A DNA stretch of 64,000 nucleotides from Dermacentor variabilis (GCF_050947875.1 NC_134568.1:251985767-252049766); one strand, 5' to 3'. Shown: positions 1 to 13,198, counted from the stretch's first letter. A program made the numbers and translations. Notes: generated from the letters alone by a model not told the origin.

Positions 1-2854
1 GAGGTTGAAAGCAGTAAGCTTCGAACATGCTTTATTTCACTCGCAGGACTGAATTCAAAGCGTCATACTCTTGCTTCTTCCTGTCTCTACAGACGTGCCT
101 CGTTATTGTGGCCTTCGTTATTGTTGGCGACTATATAATTATATAGGCGAACTGATGCGAGGGACTAACTTGTCCAATGCTTTTACGCCTGGATATTGTG
201 GAAACTCGCTTTTCACAGTAGATAGCACAATGATGCGCAAGAACTGTAATAGGAGCATATGTATTGTTTAACCATTAATATCGACAGCACCGGTATGTCT
301 ATGGGATTTCGGTTCAGAATAGAAAAACCATCCAGCTTCTTATGTCTGTAAGCTACCTCAAAATCTTTTCATATTACAAAGAGAATTCATGAGACCTTTG
401 GCGTTACGACAAGCGTTGCTATTACTTCGACTTCGAATCACGAGGCAATCTTCTAACAAACAAGCGAGTATAGTTTTAGACACCAGCGCCATTTCTGCAC
501 CGTTTGTATTCTGCACAGCATCTGCTCCCCTTTTCGTGGAATAAAATGTTAGCACAACGACGGCCAGTGCCGGAGCACGCATGCCGTAATCCTTCGGTCT
601 TCCAGGGCCTCATCCATGGCTAATACTTATGAAAATCGCGTTCACTCAGAGGCGCACATGCTGGAAATCGGGGAGGCGAAGCGACGACCGTAGTGCAGCA
701 ATTCGCGCCTCTGCCGGCTATACACAGCGGCTGCTGGTGCCGGATTCGTCGAGCGGCGCACGGTGGGGTACGACGTCGAAACGCCCGCGCGAAGGCCCTT
801 TAAGCGCCTAAATGCCGACCGCAGGCTGATACGCCGAAAGGCAATGGACGCGTTGTTCCCGGGGAGTGGACAGAAACTGATGCGCGTTGGTCATTCGGGG
901 GCTGCAGCCCGGCAGCCGATAAAGGCAGGCTCGCAATATACGCGGCGAAAAAAAAAGAATGAAATAAAATAAAATATAGGAGGGGGAACGGGTGAAAGGG
1001 AACGTAAACGCGCACAGTAAAAGATTCCGCTCTACGCGCCTCGTGCGTGGCGCAATTTGCATTTTAATGCCTCGGCGAAGGCTCCCGAGTGGAGATGTGA
1101 GAGCCCCACAAACACCGCTGAAACAATAAGGGGGCGGCAGAGGCGAGACTGATGAACTAACGTACAAAAGTGACAATCGCCCCTTACGCGCGCAGTGTGT
1201 GCGCTGCGGGCGTGTGTGAACGCGGGGGACGCTTTTAATGCGTTTGCCTTCCGTTTTACTTGCTTTATATCTGCGCGTGTCTCCTCCGCGCGCCGTCCTC
1301 CGTGTGATGGCTGGCGAGGCGGTTTTCTCGCTTAATTGCCAGTGCACGTTCCTCAAACGCCGAGCAGCAATCCGCGCGGCGCGCTCTGCGCTGGAAAAAA
1401 TAAAAGAAATAAAAATAAAAGGGGCATAACCACAGAAAGGATGAAGAATGGCGGCAGATTGTAGAAACCGCGAGACACGAGCCTGCCGTTCAGAATGAAG
1501 AGAAAACAAGAAAAAAAAAAAGACAACTGCTGGGCGAAGGAATCGGGGAGGTCTCGAATGGAGAGAGAACAAGACGTGGGCTGGTCCTGCAGGGAGGCAG
1601 GGATGCACGCCTCGAGCAGCTGGACCTCGCCAGCTTCGGGCTTGACGCCCTTTTCGACCGGAGCAGTGGCGGCTTCAGATCGCCAGTGTATACAGTATAC
1701 TGTATAAGCCGTTGCAACGTTGGCGGACTGTCGCCGTCAGGCAGGCACGAAAAAAAAAAAAAAGAGAAAGAAAACAGGTGCAGCGACATAGTTATCCACA
1801 AGCGGCGAAGAGCGTCAGATGGCACGTTTGTTGGGCCGGCTATATATAGTTGACGCATACTTTGGAAATAAAATGCGACACAGTGGAAACGGCAGAAATT
1901 AATGCCCCCTCTCGTGTGTGTCTTGCTGCGCCACGTCTTTCTGAAGGACATGCGCACGCGAGGGTCTGCCCTTATCCTGTGGGCCGCAGAAGACAGCAGG
2001 AGTTGAGCAGGCACTTATGTAGCAAAGCTCGCGCCGAGTTCTGCGCCGACGACTTAGATGAGCGGCCAATGACGCATTTATTGTATAATGCATCTACGCT
2101 CACAGACCGCGCGTGTTCGGTTCCCGTGAATGCCAAGTGAAGGAGAAGTTCCGATGCATTCGTTCCATAGGAGGAAGTGGTTACTCACGGAGAGGCCTAG
2201 TAAAAAGGAAGAGTGTGAGACGTTCTCGGAGCAACGGCCAAGGAGGCAGGCTCGCAGTAAGCAAAAGCGTGCGACATAGGCGAGATTATTAGTTATTGTT
2301 AACCGACAAAGAAGTTGCGAAAGAATCGGTGGAACTGTGCCGACTTCGTGATGTCGCAACGCATTTGGCGCTACTTACACAATACGCACTGCGAATAGCG
2401 CTCGATACTCTGATCACATTTACCGTTAACGTCCTGTCCTCGCCGAGCCATGCTAACATGCCTTGTCCCCTCTCTGCACTCGGAATAAGACTAAGGTACA
2501 AAATAAAAGCGTGGGCCGCCTGACGAACGAGCTTCTATAGGCAGAGATGTGTGCTTATATTCCTTTCTACCTCAACCGAGCACAAAGAGAGAGCAAATAA
2601 AAATAAGTCGTTAGATTATCGATGCACTCGACGTGGATGTTCTCTCGGCGTCCTCTCAAACTTGCTAATTGACGTATCGGTCGTTAGGCGACGAATTAAA
2701 ATATTTCAAGAATCCAATAATTTTGTATTTGCTTTCTCGAATGAATAATTAGGCACACTTCGAACAACTGACAACAATAAAAGACAACATGTAGCAACCA
2801 ACACTTTATTTAATCCCCGCAAAACCCTCTGTTACATTTTAAATCCTGCGAGCA
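1..2854. other. non-genic stretch, no gene recognised
   Basis: No open frame here has recognisable domains. The longest ones (minus strand, about 800-2014) are low-complexity Phe/Ser/Arg translations of purine-rich or GC-rich DNA and look like chance. The stretch has A-runs near 950 and 1510, a perfect palindrome at 1689-1706 and a run of A at 1750-1762. I see no splice-bounded exon, tRNA or SINE. Confidence 0.5.
1689..1706. repeat. 18-bp perfect palindrome
   Basis: TATACAGTATACTGTATA is identical to its own reverse complement over 18 bases. The role is unknown. It could be a dimeric protein site or a chance AT-rich palindrome. Confidence 0.7.
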
Positions 2855-3367
2855 TTAAAGGGACACTAAAGTGAAAAATGATTTCTTCTGCATCAGTAAA
2901 TTACCGTTCTACAACACCAAAAACACCACTCTTACAACGATAAGACGTTTGGTAAGCCAGAAAAAGCGCGAGAACGAAATACGGGTGGCGACGCCTACTT
3001 AAGTTGCCGCACCTGTGGGCTGTGACGTCTTGGATTTTGATGGCATCTTTTAGGGCCTACTAATTATATATAGCGGTACAGATTGACTACATTGTGTTCT
3101 AAAGGAACCAAATATTAAACATGGCAAGTTTCGGGAACTTGTATTCAGCCAACGCGGCCCAAATGCGAAAACATACTTTGGCATCCCTGACGTCACGCTG
3201 ACGTACCGGCGCAGGGGTTTCGGCGCGAAATTCAAATATTGATACTTGGACCTTCATTTTCTCATCTAATAATCAAATTATTTTTTTTAAATAACTGCCT
3301 GCAGGGTTCTCAAACAGTGCTTCATTAGTCTAGACTGATTTACTCTTTCGCTTTAGCGTCCCTTTAA
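2855..3367. mobile_element. MITE, TTAA-flanked, copy M1
   Basis: A 513-bp non-coding unit bounded by TTAA on both sides. The terminal inverted repeats read AGGGACACTAAAGTGAAA at the left and AGGGACGCTAAAGCGAAA when the right end is reverse-complemented. The interior matches the reverse complement of the copy at 49562-50125, including the block around 'acgggtggcgacgcc'. TTAA duplication plus terminal inverted repeats is the signature of piggyBac-type non-autonomous elements; the superfamily is an inference because no transposase is present. A CRE-like TGACGTCA lies at 3188-3195. Confidence 0.75.
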
Positions 3368-6300
3368 GTTGACTCAACCTCTGCATCAGATCGCATGCTG
3401 GGCCGGTTCTGTGCAGTTACATCGTTGTACGCCTCGGCTGCCAGCGGAACCTGATGATGACGTGTAAAATTGCCACTCTTTTCTACGACGAAAGGTGGTA
3501 CGTGGTTTGAAACGGAGCTCGTCCAGTGGCCGGGTGTCAACGATTATATTTCTTTCTTACCGCCCTGGTTTGGCCAGTCCCGGTGTTAACTCCGGCGCGG
3601 CAGCGTGTGAGCCAATGAAGATGGACTAAAAATAATTTAGTTGTCCGGCGCTTGTAATCATTATATTACAGCAACAGTGCTACAAGGAAATAATGCAAAT
3701 CTTTCTTTCGGCAAGCAACTCAACAGCAACGTGGCTCATCGTGCGAGAAGAACCCTTGAGGGCTTTTGAAATTTAAGTTTCAGTGCGCAATGTACTTACG
3801 AGCTTACATGTTGTCAAAGTCACGGTCAGTGTGTTAAGCAGCTACGACATAAATTGACCGTTGCAACTCATGGCCGCGTCGCGCAGGACATCCTGAATCA
3901 CAAATTGACGATATGAACCACTAATGAAGTGCCTTTCAGTTAACCAACAACTGTTACGTTAAATTACTCTAATGAAGCTATTTGAGCCTCGCCATCTTTA
4001 GGAGTAGGATATGAGTGTTGTTCCGGAGATTCTGAGCTTGCTGATCTATTATGGAAATACAAGTGTTCATACGCTACGTAAGACAGCGTTTACGACTGTA
4101 GCGAGCAGCGGCAATTCGGAGAACTTGCACGACGCTGAAGTATATACAGAAGAACCGAGAGGTTATACGTCATACATTTATATTAGGGAGCAAAATCCGA
4201 TACCCTCAAGAACATTTCACGTCCTATTTGAAATGCACCATTTATTACATGACCGTATTTCAACCCCACCAACTTATTTGTCGGACCTCGCAGCCTTCGG
4301 TGAGCGTGTTAGGTTGGCTACCTTGCGGAATTCAACGCAACTTCTGATGTTTAGTCTCATTTACGTGTTCATGTTGTATGTTTTGTACTTAAGCAAAGCA
4401 CGGGAGGTACGCGTTCGTCGTTTAATAAATGACCTTGGCGACGATAAAGAAAGAAAAAAAAACCGCAGCACGCATCTCACGTAGCAAAATAATAAAAAAA
4501 AGAACAAGTCCCACTCGCGTCACTGCAGCACCGGCCTTCCGCCGGGAGAAACCCAGACGTGCACCGAGCACGACGCTCGAATCGAAGCCACACCACCCGA
4601 GCCACGCGAGCGGCGACCCCGCCGCGAAAGAAAAGCCGCAGCAGCCGCGACGCCAGCGCGGGGGCCTCTAAAATCGAAACCGCTCCTCAGCATTGAAAAA
4701 ACACAGCAAGCGGGGACAAGGGAGCACACTTCAAACATCCCTTATCAAGCATTTCCCCCGTGCACACTCGAGCGTCGAGCACCAGCAGCCCCCGCCGTGT
4801 TGCAGCGCGTCGTCGCCGGCGAGCGCAGCAGCGCGCGCGGCGCCCTCTTCGCAGCGCGGCGCAACCCTCCTCTCCACCAGCGTCGCGCTCGCCCTCCCCT
4901 GACGCTTGACAACTGATGGATGGACGTCAAAGATTCGGAGAATCGGTAATGCCGCTCCCTCGCCCTCGGCCGTTTCGGCGCCCTCGCCGTCGGAGAGGAG
5001 GGGCGCCCTCGCGCTTCGTTAGATGGGCCTCCTCCTCTCACGCTGCGTTTATTTTGGCGGGCTTGATGCCGCGCGATCGATGCGAGCGGACTGGCAGCCG
5101 AGCAAACGAGCGTTTCCAGGAGAGGGGGCTCGTCAATGGCGGCTGCACTGCGGCAGAAAAGAAAGCCGCCGGCGAGAAGGGCTGCCACAGCACGTCCGAG
5201 TCGCCGCCGCCGCCGTCATGGCCGCCACGTCGTGAGAGACTGACGGCTGACGAGCGCGGCCGGCATTCCACGGCCAGTTAGCCGGCTGCCGCCGGTCGCC
5301 GCTGGCGGCTGCTGCAAACGTGACGGCGACAACATCGACACTTGGCTCAACGGACGCCACGCATCGGCTGCCTTTATCCACAGCCAGACGTGTGACTCTC
5401 GACATCACGTCACGTGTGATGTTTTGAAATTAGCTTAAAGGCACCTGTGCAACCATTTTTTAAACGCTGCCTTCGAGAAACCGGGATGCACGTGAAACGC
5501 TGCAGCGTAATGAGCGCGCAAATAGGTTTCCTTATCTTCGATCGTACAAAAGCCAATGGCAGGCGTTAATTGTCAAACAAGATCAACAGAGGTGCGTGTG
5601 CTTTATCTTTGTAGAACACAATTTCATGCTGTCTTGAATTCCTATTGCCTTGCGCAGCTCGGAGAGCTTATCTTATGAGAAAATGTCCTAGCATCAAGAA
5701 TCATTAACGAACTCATGCAAAGTAATTCCTAAGTTTGATCGATACGTCACAAGCTACATGTTTATCAAGACCGCCCCCCGCTTATCTACACGCGGACCGA
5801 AATTCCAAACAACACTCACCACCCCACCCACCCTTTCGAGAAGCCCTTTCCCATCCAGCTATCAAAATTCACATGCCAAAGCAGCTCAGGTAGCGCAGTA
5901 GCGGCCGGTTTGAATAAAGCACGTGCACTCAAGCGCAAAAACCACCGGAAGAAGCCACAATAGCTCAAACAAACGTGGCCTGCTGCACCGTTAACATCGG
6001 ACGCACCACAGCAAACGCTTGCCGCGCGCGCCTACGTCTACTAGCGCCATCTATGGCGAGTAGCTGAAAAGACTGGTCGGGCGTAGGAGCAGACGACGTG
6101 CGGCAGAGACGCGCGATGCCGTTAATGAAGAGATCTTTGGCCCAGCAGCATTCTGTTCGATCTGCAGTTATTGGGGATCAGGAGTGTCATGACTTAAACT
6201 CGACTTCACCTTTCGGTAAGAGTGGAGGAACTCATAAAGACGCTGACAAGAAAACACGTCGCTCAAGGCATACGGGCTGACGCGCGCGCCATCCATGTGT

Positions 6301-8327
6301 GGGCGAAGAAAGCGCGCGATGCGAGAGCGGCTGTCGTTAAAAATCCGGCGGGAAGGGAGCCAGGCCGGGCGCTTCGATTGTGTGACGGAGTCCTGTCATG
6401 GTGGAAGATTCGACCGGGCGCTGACTGACAAGCGCCGGAGAGACGGCGGCCTCGGCCGCCGCCATGACGCGCACTCCGCTCGTGTGCTTACGGGGGCCGC
6501 TCGCCTCCGCGCTTCGCTGAAGGCCGCGAAAAAAAAAAATGCGTCGCTTTATTTTTTTGCGCCGTGCGAGCTTCGTACGCTCGCCGTCTGCTGGGCGCTG
6601 TGAAGCTCATCACGTACGCGTTATCAGCCGAGTGTCGACTCAGCGCCGACCGATTAATTACGGCTCCCCCACGGCAACGACCACGCCCTCGCAACAGGGG
6701 CAACACGAGTGTTGGACTTGCACCGGCCTCCATTTCCGGCCTCTGTTTTCAAGCAAAACAGATGCCTTTGTGCAGGACTTGGTAGTTACAGGATTGATTC
6801 GGGCCATTGCAACGCTGGTCAAAACAATGAATAGAATGTGTTTTCTTGGTCACCTTTGGTTTGTAGCAGGCAGCTGAAACTTCAGGTTACTTGCAAGAAT
6901 GCAGAAAGTTTTTAAGTCGCCAAATCGTTAATGTCTGATCTCGTCTACCACCCAGCAGCTAAATTTGGCAAAGTTTTGCTTTGATTTCTGGCTTACAAAT
7001 TCTCTAGAATAGTGTCGCATAGCTGTCGCTGTTCCTTTCTTTTTTTTCTTTCTCTATTTCCCCCCCTTTTCTCTGGAGACGTCTTTCGTCGCACTAGGAA
7101 GTAGGGGTGGGTGAATTAGTGCAAATTCGTATAATCTGTGCGCGAGTGACCGCACGCATCTAGGTGCCATTGACTTTGAACTTTACAAAGCCCGTCTCCT
7201 GCTGTCCGGAGAATGCTCCACGGCGGCCTCGTGAATATCTTGCGTATGTTTGATCTATTTACACCCTTAATTCATCAACATAGTTAGTCAAAGCCTGACA
7301 GGGCACTCTTGGTAGCTGTGCGAAATTTGTTAATTTATTTTGGATTGTAAATCTGGGCAGACGCCTGTCGACGGTTCTGGTCAAAGAGGATTGCGACTGG
7401 CCTCCTTGGTTGCGCTCTAACGGGGTTTAGGGACCCTTCCCGGGGGTTCAAAGAGAGCGTTCGCTTCGAAAGCACGAGGAGACAAGGTCGCAGTAAGAGC
7501 TGCTCTTAAATGAGTAATTCAGTAATGTGAAAGTTATTATTAATGTGACTAAACGCCTAATAAATCAAATACGGAGAATATCTGGGAATTTCCTGCGTGT
7601 TCGCATAATCTCTACGTCGTGTAAGAAGTAGCGACTACATCTATGCGACAAAAGAATGCGGAATGTGATATTCAGGGAGCCAACCGTGCAAGATGAAGAT
7701 TGTCCTGTGTAGCTTGGATCGAGAACAGGCGTTATAAGCATGCCAGTGACACGGAATGTGGGCAGGCAAACACGACATCACAAAGAAAAAACAATAATAA
7801 AGGCGCTGTAGATTGTGGGATGACTGCCACTGCACATACTAGACCACGCAGATCAGTCGTGGACAAATGATCGCTCCCCCACCCCACTGCCCCCTCTAGC
7901 CACCAAGGATTTGCGGCACTCCCGCAGCCCGGTGTTGTAATTAAGAACTAATTTCTCATCATTATTCGGAAATCCCTTTGTTGCGACAATTCAGACACTC
8001 TGACATTCTTTCGTATGTTAAAACATCCTTGCACAATAACTGTATTTTTTTTTACTTCCACATGAAACGCGCGCAACCTTTACAATGTATAGTTACGTTG
8101 CTTAACGCACTTATTGCAATGTTACCATTCCATGCACAAGTGCGCGAACGTTGGAGACCTACAACAGAACAAATAGCTCTTCTTATAACATTTATTTACT
8201 TATTTATTTATTTGTTTGTTTCTGTTTGTTATATTTTTTCAACAGGTATATAGTCGAAGGTATATGGTTGCTTAGGCAATGTCGGGCTCATGAAAACAAT
8301 AAAACAATAGCGGCCTGAGTGATGAGC

Positions 8328-8331
<4 letters not shown>
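3368..8331. other. non-genic stretch with CpG-rich islands
   Basis: No recognisable gene. GC- and CpG-rich stretches lie at about 4500-5400 and 6040-6700. A 157-codon frame at 4011-4484 has a hydrophobic C-terminal segment followed by basic residues, but no recognisable domain and no support beyond being open. The remainder is AT-rich with mononucleotide runs. The CpG-rich parts could be promoter or first-exon sequence of an unseen gene. Confidence 0.4.

Positions 8332-8409
<78 letters not shown>
8332..8409. repeat. (AT)n microsatellite, 78 bp
   Basis: Uninterrupted AT dinucleotides of about 39 units. Frames through it translate as Tyr-Ile repeats and are not genes. It abuts the dispersed repeat at 8410, a junction likely to be length-polymorphic. 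Confidence 0.97.
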
Positions 8410-8413
<4 letters not shown>

Positions 8414-8535
8414 TGCGAAAGGCAGGGAGTTTAACCGGTAGATATCCAGTTTGCTATCCTGCACTGGGGAAGGGGTGAGGGGAGACAGAAAGAAGGAAAG
8501 TACACACAGAAAAAGAGAGCGAAATGAACAAAAAA
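8410..8535 (+). mobile_element. dispersed repeat, 'GGCAGGGAG..TTAACC' family, copy 1
   Basis: The core 'ggcagggagtttaaccgg', then 'cagtttgctatcctgcact' and a purine-rich tail, recurs at 61921-62050 and in reverse at 29493-29590. Three copies in one window that share the order of these blocks show a genuine interspersed repeat. It lies beside simple sequence in each case (AT, GA or CT runs). The class is unknown. No coding capacity. Confidence 0.65.
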
Positions 8536-8605
8536 AAAAGAAGAAGAAAAACTTGAACGTCCCGAAAGCAGCACTGAGAGACTCCGTGGTGAAGGGCTCT
8601 AGAAG

Positions 8606-8795
8606 AAATTTGACCCCCTGTGGTTCTTCAGACGTGCACCAGAAAATCCAAGTACATAGGTATTCTCGCATTCCAGTAACATGGAAAAACCGGCGGCCGC
8701 TTCCATTGGAGTGGGACTACTATGACCGGGAGTCGGAGCCGCGACCTCCTGCTCGGCAACAGAATGCCATATGAACTGAGCCGCCGCACGCGGGT
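8606..8795 (-). mobile_element. diverged tRNA-derived SINE (Ruka-like)
   Basis: Matches the SINE at 13199-13432 through blocks such as 'ttgaccccctgtggttctt', 'gtgcaccagaaaatccaagta', 'ggcggccgc', 'gcgacctcctgctcggcaac' and a terminal 'gccgcacgcgggt'. It is more diverged, and the B-box region is mutated to 'gggagtcggagcc'. It is read on the minus strand, with the tRNA-like head at the high-coordinate end. The family name is from memory of tick SINEs. Confidence 0.6.
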
Positions 8796-11700
8796 AAATG
8801 GTCGCCGCGGCGAGACAGGCAGATAAAGAGTGTAGTCAAACAGGAGGGCACCGGGTGATCATGTAATCTCAGCAAGCCTTCATGTTCTCGCATACATTTG
8901 TCATCGTGAAAATCCTCGGCCATCGCAACGATGCATGGCTCCAATACTACGATCGTAGGTAAGCAGACTCCGCCTCCCCTACAATGAACGACCGAGCGGT
9001 GAGGAGGTGGATACAGTTCGGGGCAAGTGTCAGAATGCTCGACAACGACGTTGCCCGGGAACCTGATGCAATGCACTGTAAACTCCAGAGCCAGATGCGC
9101 CACCTATTCCTTCGTCACAAAGGTCGCTTGTGGAAACACGCTTTAGAGTAAACCGCAAATTTTTGTTACGATAGCTGAGCGAAGGTAGTTTGCATTCGTT
9201 ACCAAAACGAAGAGAATCATATGGCCGTGGTCGACCGCTCGGAATACTCAATTTGACCGCGCGCAACGCGCAGCAGCTATTCACGAAGTTGTCGTTCAAG
9301 GAGCGTGAAGGTAGTACGTCAGGCTCGAGTTGCAGAGTTCCGCATTCACTCCTCCCAGGTGGCAGCGTCACGAGCCCCGGCGGCATGGTGACGCGGTGCC
9401 CCAGTCAAAGGTCCGCTGCCCCCGAGCGGCGCGCGCACTGCACGAGTGCCTGGCGGTCACGTGACGGTGCCGCCGAAGAATAAGGCCCGGAGCGCACACG
9501 GAAAATAAGCAAAGACGCCCGCGGGACGAGGAAGACGGGCGGCCGTATTCGCTCAAAAAGCCGGATCGATATGATTGATAGGAAGAGGGACGGACGCGGA
9601 TCAGAGAAAGACAGACTCGACGGCGCACGCAGCGGCGGCTCCGAGGAAGCTTCCATTGTTTCTGCGTCGCGCGCGTGCTGCTTGAAGGCGCGTCGTTGTC
9701 CCCCCCCCCCTCTCCCTTCGCGCAGTGCTCAGCCGGTCAGGCGTCGCAGCCACGCAGGAGCGTCGTCGCTCTCGGTGCGCTCGTTAGACGATGCCTCGCG
9801 GCTTGCGTCACCGTGTAATCACACAGCTGCCGCTGAAGTTGTGGCGGTGGTCGTCCGCAACGCGAAGCTACTACACTGCTCCCGATCCTCGGACATTGAA
9901 AGCAAGTGCTTCGAAGAGGTCGTGGTCTCTTCGGCGGGCGCTTGGCATGCTGCGGCCGCAGAGCATTTTCGAACCCTTCCTTCGAGCCAAGCGTTGCCCG
10001 CGACAGACGACACTTCTTTCGTTAACTTTCACCTACTGCCAACGATAGCAGAAGTCATGTTTGACCCTTTGTGCTAACGCATTTCTTGTATAAGTGTACA
10101 TAGGCGTATACAAGAAATGTGCAACAAAGGTGAGCGACGCAGACTTTGATCGTGTCGAAGCGTTGGCACCGGATATGACGGGTCCTCAACCCTTGTTATC
10201 ACTCAATTTCTGTGCACTGTATGTTTTTCAAGTCTCGCTCGCGCCTATATAGTGTCAAGACGAGATTTCCCTGTTTTTTATATCACTCGTCGATTCTGAC
10301 GCTCGTTGACAAGGTTTCACGGTTGTCGAATAAACGGAAACGAGTCTGCATTTGAAAACAAAAATTTGAATCAGTTGATATCTCCCCCTCTCCCCCCGCC
10401 CTATCTTTCTTTCTATTCCGTAGAACTATTTTTTTAACAGCGCTTCATTCCCTGCAGCTATTTTTCATTTTGTGGAAGTTTCACCTGCGCAAGCAAGAGA
10501 CGCAAGAAATCGCCGTATAGGCCGAAAGATCTTGTTCTGGAATTTATAAAACTCCACCTTTCTGCGTACCCCAATTGCGGAGTGCGGAAAGCTCACCGGG
10601 ACCCCAAACTTGGGGGATCTATTCTAAACTCTCTGTAACTCGTCTGTTATATTTCATTTATATATATATATATTTCTTTAAATACAGGAGTCCTCTTAGA
10701 CTATGAATGCATCTGACGGAGGATGGCCGACGCTGTAGCCGAGTTTGGACGCGCGCATCCCCTTTGAGGTCACTCGATCAAACCGCCGGGCGATGGCACC
10801 GCCAGGCTAGGCCGCCGGGTTTTATTAGTTCCGTGCAGCGTCAAGGAACTACGCAGAATGAGCGGCCACGCCATTCTCTTCATCCAGGCCTCCAAATATC
10901 CGAAAGAATCAGAATGGCCGAAAGGCGGTGGCTGGTCCTGTGGGGGCGGAAACGTAGTCTTTACAAAAAACCCTACAAGCACCTCGGAGAGGAGAAGCTT
11001 GCGCATGGCTGAAAGGCATGTCGTACAATGCAGCCAACTTATGCGCTGCGGGTTAGACGTTAAACGCGTTGCCTTTCCCCCCGCAGCTCGAGCGCACGCA
11101 TCCGATGTAGCTTCCGCCACGGTGCACGGAACTGATCATGGGGAGCGTTCGCGGCTATATACAAGAATGAGGAAAAACCGTGTTTCCTTAGCGTTCTGCT
11201 GTCTGTCGCTTCATAATGGCGACGTTAACGACACCTTCGACTGGTCGTTTCAGAGCACTCGCGCAGCGTTATACAAATGTCGTGTATTACAGCATTGAAG
11301 CTGTACATACTGCAAGATTAAGCCGGTTCCAGTAGCGATAAGGAAGTCTGATTATCGCTGTTTTTGCAATAAACCTTGAATTCCGTCTCATATTACATTT
11401 GTATCATTGCAATACCGCTGTATAACACCGTATAAGTGCGATCATAACGCAGTTTTTGCTTTTCTTATTGTACAGACAGCTGGTTTGTTAACTATACAGC
11501 GCTTATTTGTTAACTTGTCAGTGTTCATCCTTCGCGCGCACTATAATTTAACCGTGAAAAGTTTCCAACTCGCCCAACTTTCAATTCTTTTACCGACACC
11601 AACAGGGGACGAAGAACAGCTGTTTATTATTATTATTATTTCTTTTTTTACGCGCACATGTGCGCATATGCCTCGGGGCTTGTGAGGGATTTATCTGGAT

Positions 11701-11902
11701 GAAATGGGAAATGTGGGCTGCTGTTGTGTCGGGGGCCGGCCTTCTTCACAAATGAAACAAATCTTGCAGCCACCATTTAAGGACGACTGTCGACGTCAAT
11801 GCGATTAACATTGAAGCAATGAGCGACATACCGTATTGCCACCTCCGGGACGTGCTGTATGAGGCGCGTACTAAAGCCGGGCTCCTCTCTCCCGCTTCGA
11901 CG
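8796..11902. other. non-genic stretch
   Basis: Contains a CpG-rich segment (about 9400-9960), a hairpin at 10080-10119 and a short TA run near 10662-10673. Several frames of 100-170 codons are open in the GC-rich part, overlap one another on both strands and show no domain, so I do not call them genes. A frame at 10858-11298 (146 codons) is likewise unrecognised. Confidence 0.4.
10080..10119. repeat. 13-bp inverted repeat with 14-nt loop
   Basis: The left arm CATTTCTTGTATA (10080-10092) is the exact reverse complement of the right arm 10107-10119. The stem could form in RNA or single-stranded DNA. No T-run follows, so it does not resemble a terminator. Function unknown. Confidence 0.6.
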
Positions 11903-11917
11903 ACGATTATGATGATA

Positions 11918-11948
<31 letters not shown>

Positions 11949-12062
11949 ATTGACATCCACTTAGAAACGGGGCGGTGACAAATAGTCCCCTAGCCTGCTT
12001 CATTTAATGAGGTATGCTATACGTGCTTTTTCATTCTAGCATTTTCGTATACATTTCCCACT
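11903..12062 (-). mobile_element. LINE 3'-end fragment with (GAT)n terminus
   Basis: A GAT/ATG run (about 11903-11946) leads into 'gatttattgacatccact' and 'gaaacggggcggtgacaaa'. These blocks recur at 25675-25800 and, shorter, at 58925 and 59680. Trinucleotide termini of this kind are typical of RTE-like LINE 3' ends, which suggests a minus-strand element truncated to its last about 160 bp. No coding sequence remains. Confidence 0.5.
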
Positions 12063-12215
12063 TGACACATTGCGCGCCATTTAGGGGCGACGCCGCGAGG
12101 TCCGCGCGTGGTCCGTGTTTGAATATATATTCACATAAAAGTGTATGTGTGTATATATGACGGGAGTTCGATTCCTCCGAGCACCAGAGAAATTTTAATG
12201 GATTTTTTTTTTGTC
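12063..12215 (+). mobile_element. tRNA-related interspersed repeat, second family, copy 1
   Basis: 'gcgccatttaggggcgacg' and 'cgcgaggtccgcgcgtgg' match the repeat at 38486-38740. Downstream, 'gagttcgattcctcc' fits a Pol III B box. The A-box side is interrupted by TG/TA-rich sequence (about 12121-12160). It is probably a SINE relic. It directly follows the LINE 3' end, so it may be a composite insertion. Confidence 0.45.
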
Positions 12216-13198
12216 CTTGAAAAGCGGCACATATCCAGTTACCCAAGTTGGCGTGAAAGGAAAACGGTTAGACACTGGCACAGATACCGGAAGTGCGTGA
12301 AGTATGCTAATTAAGAATGCTAATCGCATTAATAAATTGTTCAATGATCAAAGGTAACATGGGGTGACACACAGGTGCAAAGCAGTCTAAACTTTGCATT
12401 GAGTGCTATGAGTTCAGAAAACACGTCAAAAGCTAATAAATCTCAGCTACACTGTAAGGGAAGAAGCACAACACCACACGAGGTACAGCGCACAGTGCGT
12501 CATAAGACGAGCTCACTGCTATTGCGCGGCCAGAGTATTCCGACTACAGAGTGAAAGACGCTTAAGGATGCACTTCACTGAAATTCCTTTGTACTACAAG
12601 GCGAAGCAGCATTTGCGGTGTGAGTATTCGATTTTCAATACCGAGGTCACGATTTGCTAACCCGTTTGTGTCCGCCGACATGCGCACGCCTCCTGTGAAA
12701 ATGACTAGCTTTTTTTCCATCGCAGTGTCAGCGCTATCTATACTGTCTGCAAAATACCGCCTAAAAATTCTCTCTTATAAACGCGCCGATTTACTTTCTT
12801 CCTTTCAGAGCTGTCATTGCGAGATTCATGCTTAAGAAAGTCAACCTCTGCTTTAACGAATTCGCCATCGTATTTCTTTAAATACTTTAGTTCTCAAAAT
12901 GTGGTTGCTTTAAACATGCATATTTACTTTTTCTTCGCAACTGGAAAGCATTAGTTTTGGGTGTTGGTACATGGGGGCTGACCAACTAGTCTAAAATATC
13001 GGTTATCAAGCTTAATCAACACATCTGTGTGATCTCTTCCCGAGCATTGAGCATACGCATCGGGGCTGCATGGAAGCAGCAACAAGAGTGAGAAGAATGG
13101 ATCATTCTAACGCAGAGCACTGTAAATAGCGCCTTTTATAAACAGGATTCAGCGTCTAGCCACGTGGATACTCAACACGTGGACGGTAAAATAAAAAG
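12216..13198. other. non-genic stretch, nothing recognised
   Basis: AT-rich DNA without a convincing open frame, tRNA or repeat that recurs in the window. The only frame above 70 codons (12620-12835) has no domain. Confidence 0.5.

Noticed and set aside
808..2014. Long minus-strand frames of 266 and 174 codons
   Set aside because: They are Phe/Ser/Arg-rich low-complexity translations of purine-rich DNA, overlap plus-strand frames and show no domain; they look like chance.
9571..10077. 168-codon plus-strand frame in a GC-rich region
   Set aside because: Overlapping frames on both strands are open for the same reason (few stops in GC-rich DNA); no domain and no exon signals.
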